Origin: Caloranaerobacter ferrireducens
Lineage (GTDB): Bacteria; Bacillota; Clostridia; Tissierellales; Thermohalobacteraceae
DNA length: 64,000 nt
Direction: 5' to 3'
Assembly (NCBI RefSeq): GCF_001730685.1
Contig: NZ_MDJR01000006.1
Coordinates: forward strand, 62,001-126,000
A model generated the notes under the pieces. The model was not told the origin of the DNA, ran no database searches, and worked only from the letters and a program-made list of their open reading frames with translations. Made by a program: the position numbers and the translations under genes. How positions within the stretch are numbered: position 1 is the first letter of the stretch; every line of letters begins with the position of its first letter. Shown here piece after piece: positions 35,485-43,803 of this stretch.

Positions 35485-36495
35485 TTGATTGTAATTCAAA
35501 ATCTCAGCAAAATATATGAAAGTAAAAATGAAAAAATACATGCTTTAAAAGATATCAATTTAGAAATAAAAAAAGGTGAAATTTTTGGAATCATGGGTTT
35601 AAGTGGAGCAGGAAAGTCTACTCTTATTCGCTGTATAAATCTTCTTGAGAAACCTACTAGTGGTAGTGTTTTTATTAACAAAAAAGACATAACGGTTTTA
35701 AATAAACATGAACTCAGGGAAATAAGAAAACGTATTGGAATGATTTTTCAACATTTTAATCTCCTTAACTCAAGAACTGTTTTTGAAAATGTAGCTTTTC
35801 CACTTGAAATTTCAGGTTATAACAAGAAACAAATTAAAGAAAGAGTAGAAAATTTGTTATCTTTAGTTGAACTCTCAGATAAAAGGAATGCCTATCCTTC
35901 CCAGTTAAGTGGAGGACAAAAACAAAGAGTTGCTATAGCTCGTGCTCTTGCTAATCAACCAGATATTTTACTGTGTGATGAAGCAACTTCTGCTCTTGAC
36001 CCTAAGACAACAAAATCTATTTTGAAACTTCTTAAAGAAATTCAAAGTAAATTTGGTCTTACAATAGTTCTTATAACACATCAAATGGAAGTAATTCGTG
36101 ATATTTGCGATAGAGTTGCAATTATTGAAAATGGAAAAATAATCGAGTTAGATACAGTTGAAACAATATTTACAAATCCTAAAACAAAAACTGCTAAAGC
36201 CTTTGTTTCACATATTCAACATAATAAAGAAGAAATTAGTTTTCCTAAGGCGTCTGGTTCTAGGGTTATTAGATTAAAACTTTTAGGTGAAGTTGTAAAA
36301 AAGCCTATTATTTCTCAATTGATTAGACATTTTTCAATAGATATTAATATTCTATCAGGTAATATAAATGAATTACAAACAACAAATATAGGGACTCTGC
36401 TTATACAAATTTACGGAAAGAATGATGAAATAGAAAATGCAATCAAATGGCTTAAAAAAGAGAAAATAGGATTGGAGGTTGTATGGAATGGATAA
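35485..36495 (+). CDS. metN: Methionine ABC transporter ATP-binding protein
   Basis: 336 residues with a TTG start nine bases after AGGAG. ABC motifs: GLSGAGKST (Walker A), LSGGQKQR, ILLCDEAT (Walker B), THQ with the switch His. The C-terminal NIL domain (about 265-336) is the regulatory methionine-sensing domain of MetN. First gene under the SAM riboswitch. Confidence 0.95.
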   Translation: MIVIQNLSKIYESKNEKIHALKDINLEIKKGEIFGIMGLSGAGKSTLIRCINLLEKPTSGSVFINKKDITVLNKHELREIRKRIGMIFQHFNLLNSRTVFENVAFPLEISGYNKKQIKERVENLLSLVELSDKRNAYPSQLSGGQKQRVAIARALANQPDILLCDEATSALDPKTTKSILKLLKEIQSKFGLTIVLITHQMEVIRDICDRVAIIENGKIIELDTVETIFTNPKTKTAKAFVSHIQHNKEEISFPKASGSRVIRLKLLGEVVKKPIISQLIRHFSIDINILSGNINELQTTNIGTLLIQIYGKNDEIENAIKWLKKEKIGLEVVWNG

Positions 36496-37141
36496 TTTGA
36501 TAGAATTACTTTTTCCTTCTTTATGGGAAACAATTTACATGGTAACAGCCTCAACAATATTTGCTCTAATTCTAGGTTTCCCTCTAGGTATTTTACTAGT
36601 AGTTACAGAAAAAAACGGTATTTGGGAAAAACCTATACTAAATTCAATACTAGGAACTATTATAAATGTATGTCGTTCTTTTCCATTTATTATTTTGATG
36701 ATTCTAGTTTTCCCTCTATCGCGTATCCTTGTAGGAACTTCTATAGGAACTACAGCCAGTATAATACCATTAGCAATTGCAGCTGCTCCTTTTGTAGCAA
36801 GGATTATTGAGAGTTCCTTTAAGGAAGTAGATAGTGGAGTTATAGAAACAGCTTTAGCAATGGGAGCTACAATCCCACAAATCATTTTTAAAGTACTTAT
36901 TCCTGAAGCTTTGCCTTCATTAGTACTTGGTATCACTCTAACAATCATAAATTTAATTGGCTATTCAGCTATGGCTGGTGCTATTGGAGGAGGTGGTTTA
37001 GGAGATTTAGCAATACGTTATGGGCTTTATCGTTTTGAAACTGGTGTAATGATTGCATCTGTAATAATAATTATTCTACTTGTACAGGGAGTACAAGCTA
37101 TAGGCAATAAAATTGCATTGAATATTAGTAAAAAAAGATAA
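36488..37141 (+). CDS. metI: Methionine ABC transporter permease
   Basis: 217 residues from ATG 36488, nine bases after GGAGG and overlapping metN by eight bases; a TTG nine bases earlier abuts the site and is unlikely. Five hydrophobic segments and the ATPase-coupling EAA loop (ETALAMGATIPQIIFKVLIPEA). Ends typical of MetI (GYSAMAGAIGGGGLGDLAIRYG). Confidence 0.95.
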   Translation: MDNLIELLFPSLWETIYMVTASTIFALILGFPLGILLVVTEKNGIWEKPILNSILGTIINVCRSFPFIILMILVFPLSRILVGTSIGTTASIIPLAIAAAPFVARIIESSFKEVDSGVIETALAMGATIPQIIFKVLIPEALPSLVLGITLTIINLIGYSAMAGAIGGGGLGDLAIRYGLYRFETGVMIASVIIIILLVQGVQAIGNKIALNISKKR

Positions 37142-37153
37142 GGAGGAATAAAT

Positions 37154-37957
37154 ATGAAAAAGTCTTTAATTCTATTACTAATTATTTCTATATTAGGTGG
37201 TGTTATTCTTAGTGGTTGCCAATCTTCAAAAGAAGATAATAATGTACTAAAAGTTGGGGCTACTCCAGTACCTCACGCGCAAATACTTGAAGTAGTAAAA
37301 AATAAACTTAAAGAGCAAGGGATAGATTTACAAATTATTGAATTTACTGACTATGTAAAACCAAACTTAGCCTTAGCAGAAAAAGAAATTGATGCAAACT
37401 TCTTTCAACACATACCATATATGAATAGCTTTGCTAAGAAAAACAATATAGATATTGTATCTATAGGAGCAATACACGTTGAACCACTTGGATTATATTC
37501 AGAAAAAGTAAAATCAGTGGAAGAATTAAAAGAAGGTGCAGTTATTGCTATACCAAACGATCCTACAAACTGCGGCAGAGCTCTTATACTTCTTGAAAAA
37601 AATGGGCTTATAAAACTTAAAGAAAATGCAGGTCTTGAAGCTACAGAAAAAGATATAATTGAAAACCCAAAAAGATTTGTGTTTAAATCCTTAGAAGCAG
37701 CTCAACTTCCAAGAGTACTTAAAGATGTTGACGGTGCTGTGATTAATGGAAATTATGCCTTAGAGGCAGGTCTTATACCTACAAAAGATGCTATTTTGCT
37801 TGAAGATGGTGATTCTCCTTACGCAAATATTGTAGCTGTTAGAAAAGGAGAAGAAAACAATCCAAAATTAAAGGCACTAATTAAAGCTCTTCAATCAGAA
37901 GAAGTTAAGAAATTTATTGAAAAAGAGTATAATGGAGGAGTTATACCAGCATTTTAA
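37154..37957 (+). CDS. metQ: Methionine-binding lipoprotein
   Basis: 267 residues of the NlpA/MetQ family. The signal peptide ends in lipobox ILSGCQS. LKVGATPVPHAQILE, KPNLALAEKEIDANFFQHIPYM and IPNDPTNCGRALILLE are the ligand-binding blocks. It captures methionine for MetNI and completes the riboswitch-controlled operon. Confidence 0.95.
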   Translation: MKKSLILLLIISILGGVILSGCQSSKEDNNVLKVGATPVPHAQILEVVKNKLKEQGIDLQIIEFTDYVKPNLALAEKEIDANFFQHIPYMNSFAKKNNIDIVSIGAIHVEPLGLYSEKVKSVEELKEGAVIAIPNDPTNCGRALILLEKNGLIKLKENAGLEATEKDIIENPKRFVFKSLEAAQLPRVLKDVDGAVINGNYALEAGLIPTKDAILLEDGDSPYANIVAVRKGEENNPKLKALIKALQSEEVKKFIEKEYNGGVIPAF

Positions 37958-37999
37958 TACTCTTTGAAATTGTTAACTAATATTAAGGCTAAACATATT

Positions 38000-38038
38000 A
38001 AACCCTCCTCTTAATTTGTTGTTTTAAGAGGAGGGTTT
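38000..38038. terminator. Bidirectional terminator between metQ and the yitT-like gene
   Basis: A stem of about 15 bp (AAACCCTCCTCTTAA with its complement) between convergent operons. Confidence 0.85.
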
Positions 38039-38040
38039 CC

Positions 38041-38889
38041 TTATTCAAACATATTAAACCCTTCACCTAATACTTCACGTACTGTAGATACTGTAACAAA
38101 TGCTTTATTATCAATTTTCTTTATATAGCTTTTTAATCTGATAAATTCTTTTTTATTCATAACAGCCATTATAACAGGTCTAGTTTTATTCGTATATGCA
38201 CCCTCTGCATAATAAATTGTAGCTCCTCTTTCAAGTTCTTTTGTTATAAACCTCTTTATCTTATTAGGAACTGAGCTTATTACTGTAACATTCATTTTAA
38301 CATTAAGCCCCTCTATTACATTATCTATAATAAATCCGTTCATTATTACTCCTAATAAAGCATATAATCCTAATTTAGTTCCAAAAGTAAGTATAGCTAA
38401 CAATGTAACTACAAAATCAGCCATTAATAGTGATTTGCCTATATCTATCGAGAAAAATTTGTTTAATATTTTAGCTATAATATCAGTACCACCAGTTGAA
38501 GCATTTTGATAAAATATTATTGCCATACCTATTCCCTGGATAAGAATACCATAAAACAAGTTCAATAATATATCATCTGTCAATGGTCCATTTATAGTAA
38601 AATATTTTTCGAAAATCCACATAGCTCCTGAAAGTCCAAAACTAGCATATATTGTTTTTGCTCCAAATTGAGTACCAATTAGCAAAAATGCTACAACAAA
38701 CAGTATTAAATTCATAATAAACATTAAAGCTCCGATAGATACTGAAGGAAATACACTCTTAATTACCATTGCAAGCCCTGTAATCCCACCTACTGCCAAG
38801 TCTGCTGGTACAAGAAAAAAACTTAATGCAAAAGCTACAATAATGATTCCTATACTTATTATAATATAATCCTTTAATATATTTCTCAT
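38041..38889 (-). CDS. YitT family membrane protein (DUF161/DUF2179)
   Basis: 282 residues. Five to six hydrophobic segments (about 1-200) with VPADLAVGGITGLAMV and ASTGGTDIIAKIL are followed by a C-terminal DUF2179 domain (RGATIYYAEGAYTNKTRPVIMAVM) resembling a small ligand-binding fold. Molecular function of the family is not established. Last gene of the cobalamin-riboswitch transcription unit, 26 bp after the CoA-transferase, though an independent role is possible. Confidence 0.9.
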   Translation of the reverse strand: MRNILKDYIIISIGIIIVAFALSFFLVPADLAVGGITGLAMVIKSVFPSVSIGALMFIMNLILFVVAFLLIGTQFGAKTIYASFGLSGAMWIFEKYFTINGPLTDDILLNLFYGILIQGIGMAIIFYQNASTGGTDIIAKILNKFFSIDIGKSLLMADFVVTLLAILTFGTKLGLYALLGVIMNGFIIDNVIEGLNVKMNVTVISSVPNKIKRFITKELERGATIYYAEGAYTNKTRPVIMAVMNKKEFIRLKSYIKKIDNKAFVTVSTVREVLGEGFNMFE

Positions 38890-38914
38890 AACATCACCTC
38901 TAACCTCAAAGTTA

Positions 38915-40414
38915 TCATATTTTCATTGTCCCTGATTTTAAAAATCTATCATGCCATGATAAAGCTTCACTTAGTATATGTGGAGTGTGTTTATATTTGT
39001 TAGATTGTGCTCTTTTAAAATAATCTCTTAACATCGGTTTAAAATCAGGATGTGCACAGTTTTCTATTATAACCTTAGCACGCTCTTTTGGACTCAATCC
39101 TCTTAAATCAGCTACTCCCTGCTCTGTAATTATTACCATCACATCATGTTCTGTATGATCATGATGTGAAACCATAGGAACTATTGAAGATATATTTCCG
39201 TTTTTAGCAGTAGATGGAGTCGTAAAAATGGAAATATGTGCATTTCTAGTAAAATCACCAGAACCACCTATACCGTTCATCATTCTTGAACCAAATATAT
39301 TTGTAGAATTAATATTCCCATAAATATCAGCCTCTATAGCCGTATTCATCGCTATTACACCTAATCTTCTTATTATTTCTGGATTGTTGCTTATTTCTTG
39401 AGGTCTTAGAATTATTTTATCTTTATATAATTTAATCCTTTCCTTAAATCTTACAAGCCCATCTTTAGAAGGAGTTATAGAAGTACCTGAAGCAAACAAC
39501 GCCTTTCCTGAATCAAGAAGATCAAGCATCGAATCTTGAATTACTTCTGTATAACAGACTAGATTTTCAAATTTTGATTTTAGAAGCCCAGCTAGAACTG
39601 CATTTGCTACGCTTCCAACACCTGATTGTAAAGGTAGTAAATTTTGTGGAAGTCTACCTACTTTCACTTCATGTTCTAGAAAATCTATAAGATATCCTGA
39701 TATCTTCTCTGAAATATCATCAATTGGAGCTAAAGGTCTGACATTATCAACAATGTCTGTTACTACAATCGCTGCTATTTTATCTAATCCACATGGAATA
39801 TACACAGTCCCAATTCTTTGATCTACCCTTTCAATAGGTATCGGTTTTCTATTAGGTGGATCATTGAGAATATATATATCAGCCATACCTTCTAAATCAA
39901 GAGGTTGACTTGTATTAATCTCAACAATCACTTTTTCAGCCATCTGCACAAATGTAGGTGAACAGCCGATAGATGTAGAAGGTATTATATGCCCTTCCTC
40001 TGTTACTGCAACAGCTTCGATTATTGCAATATCTATTTTCCCTAAAAATCCATATTTCGTATATTGAGGTACATGACTTAAATGCATATCTAGAAATTCA
40101 CAACCACCACTATTAGTATAATCTCGTATGCTTTCATTAGTCTGATATGGTAATCTCTTTGCAATAATTCCAGCTCTAGAAAGCTCACCATCTAATTCAT
40201 CCCCTACAGAAGCCCCTGTAAACAACCCTATTCTTATCCTTTCACCTGTTTCTTTAACTCTTTTAGCCAATGCTAATGGAACTGCTTTAGGGTAACCAGA
40301 TGGAGTAAACCCACTTGTACCAATATTCATCCCATCTTTAATTAACATAGCAGCCTCTTCAGCAGACATCACTTTGTTTAATAATTCTTTATTTCTTATT
40401 CTGTTATCAAGCAT
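38915..40414 (-). CDS. Acetyl-CoA hydrolase/succinyl-CoA:acetate CoA-transferase family protein
   Basis: About 499 residues from ATG 40414, six bases after AAGGAGGA; a GTG at 40420 abuts the site. Class I CoA-transferase fold of the Cat1/Ach1/SucCoA transferase group: MNIGTSGFTPSGYPKAVP, TEVIQDSMLDLLDSGKA (catalytic Glu region), MMNGIGGSGDFTRNA and EQGVADLRGLSPKERA. Members exchange CoA among acetate, succinate, propionate and 4-hydroxybutyrate. Being transcribed after a B12 riboswitch and an AspT/SucE-like exporter, a succinyl-CoA:acetate reaction is the most coherent guess. Confidence 0.88.
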   Translation of the reverse strand: MLDNRIRNKELLNKVMSAEEAAMLIKDGMNIGTSGFTPSGYPKAVPLALAKRVKETGERIRIGLFTGASVGDELDGELSRAGIIAKRLPYQTNESIRDYTNSGGCEFLDMHLSHVPQYTKYGFLGKIDIAIIEAVAVTEEGHIIPSTSIGCSPTFVQMAEKVIVEINTSQPLDLEGMADIYILNDPPNRKPIPIERVDQRIGTVYIPCGLDKIAAIVVTDIVDNVRPLAPIDDISEKISGYLIDFLEHEVKVGRLPQNLLPLQSGVGSVANAVLAGLLKSKFENLVCYTEVIQDSMLDLLDSGKALFASGTSITPSKDGLVRFKERIKLYKDKIILRPQEISNNPEIIRRLGVIAMNTAIEADIYGNINSTNIFGSRMMNGIGGSGDFTRNAHISIFTTPSTAKNGNISSIVPMVSHHDHTEHDVMVIITEQGVADLRGLSPKERAKVIIENCAHPDFKPMLRDYFKRAQSNKYKHTPHILSEALSWHDRFLKSGTMKI

Positions 40415-40437
40415 ATCCACTCCTCCTTATTAATTCC

Positions 40438-41679
40438 TTAAAATTGAATTGGTAGTTTATATAATATGATAGTAAAGACAATCATACCTAAAAGTGCAAA
40501 TGGATAAGTTGCTCCATAGCCAGCAGCTACATCATCACAGTTTGTGGCATCTATAGCAGCACCTAAACCCGGAGTGCTCGTCATACCACCACAAAGTGCT
40601 CCTGCTAGAACAATCCAATTTATTTTGAATACATATCTTCCTATAATAAAACCAGCAAATATCGAAAAAAAACCACAAACTAACGCTATTAAGGCTAAAT
40701 ATATACCTGAACCCGTAAGTGATGTTAAAGCAGAATATCCATATCTTAACCCCACTATAGTTAAGAAAAAAGAGAGTGCTAATTCACGTATTACACTCAA
40801 TACTTTGCTATTCATTCTAAAATTTAAGAAACCTATTTTCCTTATATAGCCAAGCAATAGAGATGATATTAAAACACCACCTGTTGTACCTAAATTAAAA
40901 TAATTTATTGTATGACCCAAATATATTTTTAAATTTCCAATAAATATACCAAATAAACAAACAAAAACAAATGCTATCAAGTCAAATTGTACTTCTCTGT
41001 CTTTAACACATTCTTCTTTAGCCGGATACATTTCTTTAAAAAATTCCTTTTTTTCTTTATTAATATCTATCCCAAAAATTAATGGTATAAATTGCATAGC
41101 TAAAATAACAATAAGAACACCTGGTATATAACCAATCGCATAGCCAAATCCAACCATACTTTCTGCTTCCTTGCCATAGATAGAAACAGACTCAAGTGCA
41201 GCGGCCAATCCTGGAGAACTTGTCAGAGCTCCTGTATAAACCCCAGAAATAGCAAATAGATTTTGTCCTTTACTTATTAAGGTCATAATATAAGTAACAA
41301 ACGCTCCTGTAAATGTAATAACAATTCCTAAAATTACAAACTTAAGACCGTATTTTTTCAATACTTTATCTAAATCTTTTGAAGCCAAAAGTCCCACTGC
41401 TGCTACAAATAATATAAGAGTAAACAAGAAAAAATCTTTCGAAATTACACCTTGTTCTAATATTTTTTCAGCATATATCGGCATCTGCTCTAAATCTTTA
41501 TATGGCAAAGCATAATTCCTATATATGAACCATCCTATTATAAGTCCAGTAAATAGTCCTCCCGAACTGCCAAGTTTAAATCTGCCAAAATTAACTTTGC
41601 CTAATAATTGTCCAAGAAAAACCGAAACAAACATTAACACAAAAGGATTAGTTATGAACATTGTAACATTTAAGCTCAT
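40438..41679 (-). CDS. AspT/YidE-family membrane exchanger or exporter (SucE-like)
   Basis: 413 residues, about ten membrane helices in two homologous halves. GGLFTGLIIGW pairs with GGVLISSLLLGYI, and GALTSSPGLAAALE (about 158-171) pairs with GGMTSTPGLGAAID (about 373-386). The latter are the substrate-loop repeats of the aspartate:alanine exchanger family. No TrkA-C domains separate the halves; only a charged linker (about 205-230). The family includes AspT and the succinate exporter SucE of Corynebacterium. First gene after the cobalamin riboswitch. Confidence 0.82.
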   Translation of the reverse strand: MSLNVTMFITNPFVLMFVSVFLGQLLGKVNFGRFKLGSSGGLFTGLIIGWFIYRNYALPYKDLEQMPIYAEKILEQGVISKDFFLFTLILFVAAVGLLASKDLDKVLKKYGLKFVILGIVITFTGAFVTYIMTLISKGQNLFAISGVYTGALTSSPGLAAALESVSIYGKEAESMVGFGYAIGYIPGVLIVILAMQFIPLIFGIDINKEKKEFFKEMYPAKEECVKDREVQFDLIAFVFVCLFGIFIGNLKIYLGHTINYFNLGTTGGVLISSLLLGYIRKIGFLNFRMNSKVLSVIRELALSFFLTIVGLRYGYSALTSLTGSGIYLALIALVCGFFSIFAGFIIGRYVFKINWIVLAGALCGGMTSTPGLGAAIDATNCDDVAAGYGATYPFALLGMIVFTIILYKLPIQF

Positions 41680-41730
41680 TTTATCTCTCCTTTATTTTAG
41701 CTTTAAATTATAACTGAATGAAAAAACACC

Positions 41731-42035
41731 TTATTCCCACTTGGGAATAAGGTGTATTATGACAATAATAGTAACTACCCGACTTTAATCACATAAATCG
41801 GCCTATACTACACATAATACCTCCCCATCCTCGTGGGTAAAAACGGTATTGTTCCCTATGGCAGGTCTCCTGGCTTCGAATCATTGCACAGTTACTCCCT
41901 TCCCATTTCTTCCAAAAGAAACAGTGGCTTTTATATAACTGTGCTCCTCGTTACAGTGGCGGGACCGCGTCGGACTTTCACCGAACTTCCCTTTTAAGCT
42001 TATGATATTCCTCATAAGCACCATAGAGCTCCGTA
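41731..42035 (-). promoter_or_regulatory. Cobalamin riboswitch with terminator
   Basis: On the minus strand the aptamer has GGGAAGTTCGGTGAAAGTCC, CGCGGTCCCGCCACTGTAA and the B12 box GAAGCCAGGAGACCTGCC (about 41857-42010). The expression platform contains the terminator ACACCTTATTCCC/GGGAATAAGGTGT followed by T6 at 41731-41755. Cobalamin should therefore switch off the exporter, CoA-transferase and probably the YitT gene. Confidence 0.96.
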
Positions 42036-42050
42036 TTTTATTTTAATCAC

Positions 42051-42079
42051 ATTTTATTAAACTAATTATAAATTGTCAA
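42051..42079 (-). promoter_or_regulatory. Promoter of the cobalamin-riboswitch operon
   Basis: Minus strand TTGACA (42079-42074), 17 bp spacer, TAAAAT (42056-42051), just upstream of the aptamer. Confidence 0.75.
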
Positions 42080-42131
42080 TGAATATATTAAAAAAGAAAA
42101 ATTTTTTAAATTTTATTAATCAAATATATAA

Positions 42132-43193
42132 TTATGCAAGCCAGTCTGGCGAATCTTTAATATATGGTCTTATACCATATTTTTCGTCATGTTCTTTTAA
42201 TATCTTTTCAATTACTTCTTTTGATTCTTTTATTCTATCTATTAATTCTAAATCTATACCTTGACTAAACGGACAACTGCTTATGCATATTCCACAATCA
42301 GTACCTAAACTTCTCCACATCTTATAACAGTCTTCCTGTTTTATCTGCCATCTTTTTATTCCATCTATCTCTACTGGATCTCCTGAAGGAATTGCTCTAC
42401 CAGGACATGTCCTTACGCATCTTTTACACACCTTACAAAATTCCTCTAATCCAAAATCTATTCTCTCATCGGGTATTAGTGGTATATCTGTAGTAACTAC
42501 TCCTAATCTAACTCTTGAACCATACTCTCTCGTTACTATTATTCCTTTTCTTCCTATATCGCCAATCCCTGCATCTCTTGCTACAAGCGGAGCTACAACT
42601 AAATAATTACCATCCATATGATTTCTTGCATCATAACCTAATTCCCTAATATAATAAGATAAAAGCATTCCTATTACAGCTGCATCCACATATGCTTTTG
42701 ATGTTTCTATCACTTCAGATACTTGAGGTGCTCTATTAATCATATTTTTATCCATTTCAACTGCAAAAACTATTCCATAAGGATGTTTAGCTTCTACTTC
42801 TTGACCATATACATCTTCTCGTCTACCTCTATGACTATAATAGTGGTATTCTTTCATCTTTGCTATTCCAACTAATTTAGCTCCATAATACTTAGCTAGT
42901 CCCTTTATCTTTTTTGTCATATCCTCAGCATTAACTTCAACTTTAACGGAATTAACTGCTCCTTCAACATAATTCATTATATCTCCCAAAAATCTAAAGT
43001 TTGCTACCGCAATTGGTGAATTTATTGGATTATAAGTAGCTGTACCTTCTCCACATATTTGAGGTCTATTTCTAATATCATCATCTATTTCCTTTTTATC
43101 TTTATTCCTTTTATAATAATCTTCATATTGAGGCGTACCTTTTTTATAGTTCATCCTCGCAAACATTGTATCTCTTTCATCTATCCTTTTCAA
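42132..43193 (-). CDS. Reductive dehalogenase-like corrinoid/Fe-S protein
   Basis: About 353 residues from TTG 43193, eight bases after GGAG; an ATG six codons earlier precedes that site. There is no Tat signal. RDTMFARMNYKKGTPQYEDYY, DGNYLVVAPLVARDAGIGDIGRKG and YGSRVRLGVVTTDIPL match the RdhA catalytic fold. Two Fe-S motifs follow: CKVCKRCVRTCP and CYKMWRSLGTDCGICISSCP. RdhA enzymes use a corrinoid; a cytoplasmic member without a signal or rdhB is more like catabolic or uncharacterised homologues, and QueG-type relatives share the fold. It lies directly upstream of the B12 riboswitch but is outside its control. Confidence 0.85.
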   Translation of the reverse strand: MKRIDERDTMFARMNYKKGTPQYEDYYKRNKDKKEIDDDIRNRPQICGEGTATYNPINSPIAVANFRFLGDIMNYVEGAVNSVKVEVNAEDMTKKIKGLAKYYGAKLVGIAKMKEYHYYSHRGRREDVYGQEVEAKHPYGIVFAVEMDKNMINRAPQVSEVIETSKAYVDAAVIGMLLSYYIRELGYDARNHMDGNYLVVAPLVARDAGIGDIGRKGIIVTREYGSRVRLGVVTTDIPLIPDERIDFGLEEFCKVCKRCVRTCPGRAIPSGDPVEIDGIKRWQIKQEDCYKMWRSLGTDCGICISSCPFSQGIDLELIDRIKESKEVIEKILKEHDEKYGIRPYIKDSPDWLA

Positions 43194-43265
43194 AATGAAC
43201 ACTCCATTCATCTACTTAGAATTATATTTCTATATTTTCATCATTTATTATAACATACTTATCTT

Positions 43266-43682
43266 TTACATAATATTCAAATTAAAATATAAATCAATAA
43301 GATTTATTACATAGATTAAAGCATAACTTAGAACGAACCAAGGGATAGATAAAAAGTTAATACTCTCATATAAAATAATCAAAACCAAAAAAAAACAACT
43401 AAAAAATAAATTATATAAAATATTTATTTGCAAGATTTTACTGTTCATATTTATTCTATTTAAATGTTTAACTCTTTTAAATAAAAAAATAAGTATTATT
43501 ATTCCTAAAAATATTATTAACTTATATGAGTTTAATAAATTTGGGATAAATATTATATTATCTAATAATCTACGACGACAAAACAAATCGCGATAAACAG
43601 ACATTGAAACACTTGAAAGCTGTTCTAACAAAAATCCTATTAAATTTAGAAAAACGTAAACAACTAATATAATATTAATCAT
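43266..43682 (-). CDS. Small integral membrane protein, unknown
   Basis: 138 residues with four hydrophobic helices (about 1-22, 53-68, 80-104, 112-135) separated by short basic loops; the first loop is the longest (FCRRRLLDNIIF). I recognise no family. Start site is preceded only by AAGGAAGAA. It is AT-rich, like the 14619 gene, and could be an accessory gene. Confidence 0.5.
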   Translation of the reverse strand: MINIILVVYVFLNLIGFLLEQLSSVSMSVYRDLFCRRRLLDNIIFIPNLLNSYKLIIFLGIIILIFLFKRVKHLNRINMNSKILQINILYNLFFSCFFLVLIILYESINFLSIPWFVLSYALIYVINLIDLYFNLNIM

Positions 43683-43705
43683 TTTTATATATTCTTCCTT
43701 TCAAA

Positions 43706-43796
43706 AAACTCATATCATCAGATAAGAGTTTTAGTTTGTTGACAAAATTATATTTTTCAACTAAGCGTGAAACTCCTATCATCAGATAGGAGTTTT
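43706..43796. mobile_element. Remnant B4 of a family B element between duplicated terminators
   Basis: Two 27-bp terminator hairpins (43706-43732 and 43770-43796) match at 25 of 27 positions. Between them are 37 bp beginning AGTTTGTTGACAAAATTATA, the same as the left end of B3 (AGTTTGTTGATAAATTAAAT) starting at the equivalent junction. The remainder of the element and its right end are gone. Confidence 0.72.
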
Positions 43797-43803
43797 TCAA
43801 AAA

